Shown in pieces: positions 23,155 to 29,002 of a DNA stretch of 31,716 nt. The notes below the pieces were generated by a model, which saw nothing but the letters and a program-made list of their open reading frames with translations, was not told the DNA's origin and searched no databases. The stretch's first letter is position 1. Every line of letters starts with the position of its first letter. Source of the stretch: Flavobacteriales bacterium UBA1995 (GTDB lineage: Bacteria > Bacteroidota > Bacteroidia > Flavobacteriales_D > Sanyastnellaceae); NCBI GenBank assembly GCA_002336475.1, contig DDCX01000138.1, positions 39,582 to 71,297 on the forward strand, written 5' to 3'. The position numbers and the translations under genes were made by a program.

Positions 23155-24897
23155 ATGCCAAAAACAATGACCATGAAGCGATTCTCCCTCGCTGTCCTCT
23201 TGCTCGTTTCCATGTTGACCGTCAAGGCCGAGTTCACAGGCCTTACCTATGAAGTGGTTGCGACCACATCAGTCGGAACGACTTATCGGGTATACGCGAA
23301 TTTCGATGATGCAACCGATTTGGCGCAGGCCCTCTACGCAGAGTCTCCGTTTGCTTTGAGCATTACCTCTTCAGCAGGATTTTACCAAGATGCTCTGGGC
23401 AATTACACGCCGGAAGCCATCAATCCGTTGCTTTACAGCTCTTTTCAAAACCTCATCTATGATTCGTGGATTACACTCGGACAGGACGATTCTAATTTCC
23501 CAAGCCCCATCGGTTCTGTTGGCGGAGCAGGTTGGTCTTCCGGATCGCTCTCTTTCGAAGCCGGAGGCGACTTCGAGGTTAACGATGGTGTCGGAGGCAG
23601 CGTATTTGCAACTCCTGACCAGATTCAAGCGCAGCCTGATGGAAATGGTCGGGTGTTGTTGGCTCAATTGACCACCACAGGCACTTGGAACATGACGTGC
23701 AACATTCAGTGGCGTGATGCCAGCTTGGAGGTGTTTCAAGAAACAGGGCTTTCGATTGGGTTTGAAGTCACCGAATACCAGGGTCTTTCTTATGAATTGG
23801 AGGCAGAGAACACATCAGCTCCAGGGTTTGATACTTACCGGGTCTATGCCAATTTTGACGACCCAGGAGCACAAGTCGTGGCGGTTTACGGTTTGCAGGA
23901 CACTGCTCTGACCATTTCCACAACGGGAACGTTTTACCAGGATCAACTCGGTGGTCCACTCTCGACAACCATCAACCCTATTCTTTACACGTCATTCCCC
24001 AACCTGCCTTACGATTCGTGGGTGACGATTGGCACTGAGGACAACACGGGGTCGGTCGACTTCATTGGTGTTGATTTCATTCCGTTTGAGGCCGGGGGCA
24101 ACCTTGTCGTGGACGATGCCGTTGGAGGCACGTGGTACATCCTGCCAAACTTGGAGCCCGCAGCTTTCCCGGATGCAGATGGCAAGGTGTTGTTGGGTCA
24201 ATTCACAACAGATGGTGTGGTTGACTTAACGTTCAATATCCAATACCGCTCCTCTGACGGGTCCAATATTCAGGTCCCAGGACAATCGCTCACATTCCCA
24301 GTGGTGACGTTGGGTTGCACCAATGCAGGAGCATGCAACTACAACCCTCTTGCCGATTTTGACGATGGATCTTGCGAGTTTTTGAGCTGTGCTGGTTGCG
24401 ATGATGTCAATGCGTGTAATTACAATGGCCAGGCGGTGATCGTAGACAATTCATTGTGCACGTACCCTGTCGGTTATCCAAACAATACAGTGGATTGTGA
24501 TGGCAATTGCTTGAACGATGCTGACAATGACCAGGTGTGTGATGAGGACGAGGTTCCCGGTTGCACTTCATCAGACGCAGACAATTACAACCCCCTTGCA
24601 ACTGATGATGATGGGACTTGCATCATTTCAGGCTGCACAGACCCAGAAGCCCAGAATTACAATGCCAATGCCACCAGTGATAATGGCGGTTGCGAATTCT
24701 TGATCGTGGGTACCCAGGGCTGTACATATGGGGATGCCACCAACTACGATGCAGCGGCAAACTTGGACGACGGTTCGTGTGAGTTTGATTGCTCAGGCGG
24801 CGGCGGTTGCGCTTATGACACTGATGACAACGGATTGATTGGTTCAGCTGATTTGCTGGTATTCTTGTCCCTTTATGGGCAGCCCTGCGGCGACTGA
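23155..24897 (+). CDS. Secreted Cys-rich repeat protein with two copies of an unnamed beta domain and dockerin-like tail
   Basis: A 580-residue exported protein. The signal peptide is KRFSLAVLLLVSMLTVKA. Two tandem copies of a ~170-residue domain follow (about 24-205 and 208-385), each with TYRVYANFDD, an FYQD segment, INPxLYxSFxN, YDSWxTxG, an FEAGG loop and a late VLLxQxTTxG strand. Residues 388-545 hold about five Cys repeats of the form GC-x-x-x-x-A-x-N-Y-N-x-x-A-x-x-D-D-G-x-C, one carrying a Ca-binding-like Asp stretch. The last 30 residues end DTDDNGLIGSADLLVFLSLYGQPC, a half-dockerin or EF-hand-like motif. No standard T9SS C-terminal domain is present. Paralogous to the 25088 gene. Function unknown; surface or secreted location is inferred. 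Confidence 0.8.
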   Translation: MPKTMTMKRFSLAVLLLVSMLTVKAEFTGLTYEVVATTSVGTTYRVYANFDDATDLAQALYAESPFALSITSSAGFYQDALGNYTPEAINPLLYSSFQNLIYDSWITLGQDDSNFPSPIGSVGGAGWSSGSLSFEAGGDFEVNDGVGGSVFATPDQIQAQPDGNGRVLLAQLTTTGTWNMTCNIQWRDASLEVFQETGLSIGFEVTEYQGLSYELEAENTSAPGFDTYRVYANFDDPGAQVVAVYGLQDTALTISTTGTFYQDQLGGPLSTTINPILYTSFPNLPYDSWVTIGTEDNTGSVDFIGVDFIPFEAGGNLVVDDAVGGTWYILPNLEPAAFPDADGKVLLGQFTTDGVVDLTFNIQYRSSDGSNIQVPGQSLTFPVVTLGCTNAGACNYNPLADFDDGSCEFLSCAGCDDVNACNYNGQAVIVDNSLCTYPVGYPNNTVDCDGNCLNDADNDQVCDEDEVPGCTSSDADNYNPLATDDDGTCIISGCTDPEAQNYNANATSDNGGCEFLIVGTQGCTYGDATNYDAAANLDDGSCEFDCSGGGGCAYDTDDNGLIGSADLLVFLSLYGQPCGD

Positions 24898-24958
24898 ATC
24901 CAGAGGGTATTTCATCCCCCATTCTCATTGCTTTTGAGCTGGGTTTTGTAATAACCAT

Positions 24959-24994
24959 TAATCTCCATGTCCATTCCGGTGGGCATGGAGATTA
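24959..24994 (+). terminator. Intrinsic terminator after secreted repeat protein
   Basis: TAATCTCCATG and CATGGAGATTA form an 11-pair perfect stem, with further CCA/TGG pairing in the loop, followed by TACTTTTT. Confidence 0.85.
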
Positions 24995-25026
24995 TACTTT
25001 TTGGTCGGCATCATCATGTAATGGTG

Positions 25027-25041
25027 ACGAATATCATTCGT
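25027..25041. repeat. Short inverted repeat upstream of the 758-residue protein gene
   Basis: ACGAAT and ATTCGT are separated by ATC, about 46 bases before ATG 25088. It could be an operator half-site pair, but length and lack of other copies make this uncertain. Confidence 0.25.
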
Positions 25042-25087
25042 TATTTGACTTAAATCGCTTATTTTCAAGGCAGAACAATTTCCTAGC

Positions 25088-27364
25088 ATGAAGCTTTCTT
25101 CAGAAAATATCAAGGCCTTTCTCGGTGTGCTGTTCATGTCAGTAGCTTCGTTGACTTGGGGGCAAGCCTGCTCAGATGAGTCGGCGTGCAACTACCAGCC
25201 AGACGCCGGATTGTATTGCTTGGAGACTGAAGTCGTTCAAGTTCATGAAGAAGGGGACCTGGCGGGTATGACCACCTACAGGATTTATTTTTTGACGGAT
25301 ACCGCAACGGATTTGGTGTCTGCAGTGTTTGGTGACTCTGAGTTCCCGCTGAGCGTGACCACTACCACGGCCTTCTATCAGGATGCACTGGGAGCGGCCA
25401 GCCCAAACGCTATTAATCCCATTCTGTTCGGCACTTTCCCCAACCTGGAATTTGATTCGTGGGTGACCATTGGCATTGACCAGGTCCCTAACGCATCCAA
25501 TGGTGAAGGTTCAGTAGAACTGGTGTCAGATGAAGCCCAGCCTTGGTCGGTCACGTTCGAACAAGGAGAAGATGTTGTGATCAATTCAAGCGTCGGTGGT
25601 GCTTGGTTTTCGACCAACAACCAGTCCAACGGTCTGCCGGATGCAGCTGGGCGGGTATTGTTGGGGCAATTCACCACCGATGGCGAATTGGGAGGATCCC
25701 TGAATATTTCGGTTTTTCCTGAAGGCCAACTCGGTGGCAGCGGAGAACTGGTGTCTTATGCGGTAGGTGAGGTGTGTGCGTGCACTTATCCTCAGACTTA
25801 CTACGTCGACAACGATGGCGATGGATATGGAACCGATGCCGTTGTGCTCTGCGACCCAGGTGCCGGTTATGCCACGGAGGGCGGCGATTGCAATGACAAT
25901 ACTGCTTTGGCCTACCCAGGCAACCCCCTTGACATCATTGGTGATGGCATCGATGGGGACTGCGATGGAGCTGAGACTTGTTACCGCGACGTGGACAACG
26001 ATGGCTTCAGGTTGGCCGATTCAGTGGACGTCGTTGGGTCACCTTTCAACTTGGACTGTGCTGAGTTTGGAGAGGCCTATTTCTACCAACCCATTGATTG
26101 TGATGACCTCAACCCTGAGTTGACGGTTCCAGACGAAGACGGCAACTGTCAAGTCGACCCGCCTTCAGCTGCTGAGCTTTGCGCAGATCCAGGAGCATGC
26201 AATTACAATGCCCAAGCGCTTCCAGAGGAAGACAACTGCGAATACGTAACCTGTCAGGGCTGTTCTAATGCTGGAGCCTGCAACTTTGACCCTTCGGCCC
26301 TGATCCAAACCGAGTTGGTGTGTGAGTACTTGAGCTGCGCGGGCTGTTCCGATCCATTGGCAACGAACTACAATCCGGAAGTCATCATATCCAATGAGTC
26401 GGTATGCGTGTATTCTGGGCTCCTGGCCATAGCGCCTGTCACTTTGCACTTTGAAGGAAACGCAGGCCCTGCGATGACCTACACCAATGAGGTCTATGCC
26501 TTGCTTCCGCCCAATGCGATTCGGCTAAAGCGCATCATTGGGATAAAAGGAGGACCCGTTACCCTCAACATTCAACCCTTCGGTTCATTCTATCAATCAG
26601 AAACATGCGATGTGTGGCAGCCTCTGGACATGTCCGTCACCACTGAGGTTGACGGCGTTGAGTTTACCAACTTGGACTGCCTGTCTGATTCGTGGTTTAC
26701 AATTGGGGGTGCGGTTGGTACAGGTCCTGAATTGACGCCCTTTGGTTTTGATCCCGCAGCATTGAGCACCATGGAGGACTTCGACAGTGAGCAGTTGGTT
26801 GCCGAAGGCGATTCTATAGGTTGGGAAATCCTCGGAGATACAGGTGGAGAGCCTTCGGATTTTTGCGAGGAACTGTCCAATAGACCGGGATGTGCAAACG
26901 CCGTGCGGGTTGCTCGGGTGACCATGGCATTGGGCGAGAGCTTTTCGTTTCAAGCGGGCCTGACATACACGGTTGCTGGAGCGGGAGAGCGCAGCGTTAC
27001 TGGTTTTGACATCACAGATGATACAAGCACTGTTTCAGACAGTGGTGGTGGCGGAGAAGCGGATTCAGACGATGCGGTGATCAGTGACGGAGTGTCCAAT
27101 AACATTTATGGATGTACCGATTCTGGGGCGTGCAATTATGACAGCGGGGCAAATGTGGATTCAGGCGATTGTGACTACGCAAGCTGTTCGGGTTGCACTT
27201 ATTCGGACGCCACGAATTTCGATGGCTCTGCGTCACAAGACGACGGAACTTGTGAATTCTCGATTGTCTCTAATTGTCCGTTTGATACAACTGGGGATGG
27301 CCTTGTGGGAACTGCTGACTTGGTGGACTTCCTAGCGGCCTATGACTCGAGCTGTCCAGAGTAA
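25088..27364 (+). CDS. Large secreted Cys-rich protein with MopE-like metal-binding motif and dockerin-like tail
   Basis: A 758-residue paralogue of the preceding secreted protein. After a signal peptide ending near LTWGQA a first Cys repeat (CSDESACNYQ) leads into one copy of the shared ~170-residue domain (about 46-230), with TYRIYFLTDTATDL, FYQDALG and FDSWVTIG. Residues 238-300 (YYVDNDGDGYG, GGDCNDNTALAYPG, DGDCDGAE) match the Asp-rich putative metal-binding motif seen in MopE-like proteins, followed by a second partial copy. Cys repeats occupy 355-440; a diverged copy of the domain follows (443-640, with GSFYQS and SDSWFTIGG), then a Gly/Asp/Ser linker, more Cys repeats (674-728) and the tail DTTGDGLVGTADLVDFLAAY. 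No T9SS sorting domain. Function unknown. Confidence 0.82.
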   Translation: MKLSSENIKAFLGVLFMSVASLTWGQACSDESACNYQPDAGLYCLETEVVQVHEEGDLAGMTTYRIYFLTDTATDLVSAVFGDSEFPLSVTTTTAFYQDALGAASPNAINPILFGTFPNLEFDSWVTIGIDQVPNASNGEGSVELVSDEAQPWSVTFEQGEDVVINSSVGGAWFSTNNQSNGLPDAAGRVLLGQFTTDGELGGSLNISVFPEGQLGGSGELVSYAVGEVCACTYPQTYYVDNDGDGYGTDAVVLCDPGAGYATEGGDCNDNTALAYPGNPLDIIGDGIDGDCDGAETCYRDVDNDGFRLADSVDVVGSPFNLDCAEFGEAYFYQPIDCDDLNPELTVPDEDGNCQVDPPSAAELCADPGACNYNAQALPEEDNCEYVTCQGCSNAGACNFDPSALIQTELVCEYLSCAGCSDPLATNYNPEVIISNESVCVYSGLLAIAPVTLHFEGNAGPAMTYTNEVYALLPPNAIRLKRIIGIKGGPVTLNIQPFGSFYQSETCDVWQPLDMSVTTEVDGVEFTNLDCLSDSWFTIGGAVGTGPELTPFGFDPAALSTMEDFDSEQLVAEGDSIGWEILGDTGGEPSDFCEELSNRPGCANAVRVARVTMALGESFSFQAGLTYTVAGAGERSVTGFDITDDTSTVSDSGGGGEADSDDAVISDGVSNNIYGCTDSGACNYDSGANVDSGDCDYASCSGCTYSDATNFDGSASQDDGTCEFSIVSNCPFDTTGDGLVGTADLVDFLAAYDSSCPE

Positions 27365-27392
27365 CAGAGCGAACAAGGCTGAATTACATTTG

Positions 27393-27421
27393 ATGCCCCC
27401 GGCCACATTGGCCGGGGGCAT
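27393..27421. terminator. GC-rich bidirectional terminator
   Basis: A 13-pair perfect stem, ATGCCCCCGGCCA with TGGCCGGGGGCAT, encloses a three-base CAT loop. It is followed by TTTCAATTT, 29 bases after the stop of the large secreted protein. Confidence 0.85.
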
Positions 27422-27436
27422 TTCAATTTAAACGCG

Positions 27437-28795
27437 ATGAACACCAAGCGGCTTTCCTTCTGGGAAATCTGGAACATGAGTTTCGGTTTCCTGGGCATCC
27501 AATTTGGTTTTGCCTTGCAAGGGGGCAACATGTCGAGGATTTTTCAGACCCTCGGCGCATCCAAAGACGACATTCCCTTATTGTGGATAGCAGCGCCATT
27601 GACAGGGCTGCTCGTGCAGCCCGTGATTGGTTACATGAGCGATCGGACTTGGCATCCAAGGTGGGGGAGACGTCGGCCGTTTTTTCTGATTGGCGCTGTA
27701 CTCAGCTCGCTCGCGCTGTTTTTCGTGCCATACAGTTCCGCACTGTGGATGGCAGCCGGCTTCCTTTGGATTTTGGACGCGAGCATCAACATCAGCATGG
27801 AGCCATTCCGGGCGTTGGTGGCGGACAAGCTGCCCGAGGAGCAGCGCAGTTATGGCTTCGTATTGCAGACTTTGATCATTGGAATTGGAACGTGGGTCGC
27901 GTCGAACCTTCCTTGGTTGGTGACTAAAATGGGCGCTTCCAATGAAGCCGGCGCGGGTGAAATTCCGCAGAGCGTGTACCTGTCGTTTGCAGTTGGGGCC
28001 CTTGTGTTTATGGCGAGTATCCTGTACACGGTTTTTACTACGAGCGAAGAACCACCCACCGACTTAGAGGCCTTTGAGCGGAATAAAAGGGACAGTCGGG
28101 GGCTTTTTCGAGGGGTCTCTGAGATCACCACTTTCATAGCTCAAATGCCCCGCATTATGGCGAAGTTGGGTGCCATACAGTTCTTCAGTTGGTTCGCTTT
28201 CTTCACCATGTGGTCATTTGCCACTCCGGCATTGACCGAGCATGTTTACGGTGCGGCACTGCCCATGGAAGGGTCAGACAATTATTTCGCTTTGAGTGCG
28301 GCTTATAACGATGCTGCCAACGCTGTTTCAAGTGCCATGGGCATCTATGGATTGAGCAGCATGGTATTCGCACTCTTCCTGTCGGTGTGGGCCAGCCGTC
28401 GCAAGTTGGACCGTCGGATGGTGCATCTTTTTAGTCTGGTGCTCGGGGGAGTGGGTTTCTTGACCATGGTTCAATGGACGCCTGAGTCTGCGGGGAATTT
28501 GAAGTTGAGTTTTGCCCTCATTGGAATAGCATGGGGCAGTATTCTCAGCATGCCATATGCCATGCTTTCTTCTGCGATTCGCAGTGAGCAAATGGGAGTG
28601 GGCATGGGGGTGTTCAACATGTTTATCGTTATTCCACAGATTGTAGCAGCTCTAGGAGGGATCAATTGGGCTTACAAAACTTTCCTGGGTGAGGAGGTTA
28701 TTCAGACCATGATATTGGCTGGAGTAAGCTTGATTATAGCTGGTGCATTGAACCTTTTGATCCAATCCTCAGACATGAATCCAGAGGAAGGGTGA
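27437..28795 (+). CDS. MFS sugar transporter, SLC45/sucrose-maltose type
   Basis: A 452-residue inner-membrane transporter with about 12 hydrophobic segments. The motif LLVQPVIGYMSDRTWHPRWG with the following RRRPFFLIGA is diagnostic of the SLC45 and sucrose/maltose transporter branch of the MFS. The start is ATG 27437, giving MNTKRLSFWEIWNMSFGFLG with the expected first membrane span. An extended loop with acidic and basic residues lies in the middle (DLEAFERNKRDSRG), as in the family. The gene sits between two secreted-protein genes; 207 bases follow it with only weak hairpins (for example TCGTTTT/AAAACGA at 28819-28834). Import of a disaccharide such as maltose or sucrose is inferred from the family. 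Confidence 0.88.
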   Translation: MNTKRLSFWEIWNMSFGFLGIQFGFALQGGNMSRIFQTLGASKDDIPLLWIAAPLTGLLVQPVIGYMSDRTWHPRWGRRRPFFLIGAVLSSLALFFVPYSSALWMAAGFLWILDASINISMEPFRALVADKLPEEQRSYGFVLQTLIIGIGTWVASNLPWLVTKMGASNEAGAGEIPQSVYLSFAVGALVFMASILYTVFTTSEEPPTDLEAFERNKRDSRGLFRGVSEITTFIAQMPRIMAKLGAIQFFSWFAFFTMWSFATPALTEHVYGAALPMEGSDNYFALSAAYNDAANAVSSAMGIYGLSSMVFALFLSVWASRRKLDRRMVHLFSLVLGGVGFLTMVQWTPESAGNLKLSFALIGIAWGSILSMPYAMLSSAIRSEQMGVGMGVFNMFIVIPQIVAALGGINWAYKTFLGEEVIQTMILAGVSLIIAGALNLLIQSSDMNPEEG

Positions 28796-29002
28796 GCAAG
28801 GATGCAATTATTTTGTAATCGTTTTTCAAAACGACTATTCCTTCATTTTGGACGGCATAAATGTGTATCTGTGAGCTGGAAAAGGGACTTGCTGCTTGAT
28901 AATGCACTGGTCATTCCCCGAAATTGAGACTTGGTGTATTAAGTACACCTGCTCTCGCTATATTGCCCGCGATTGGATAAACCAAACTGTAACCAAAACA
29001 CC

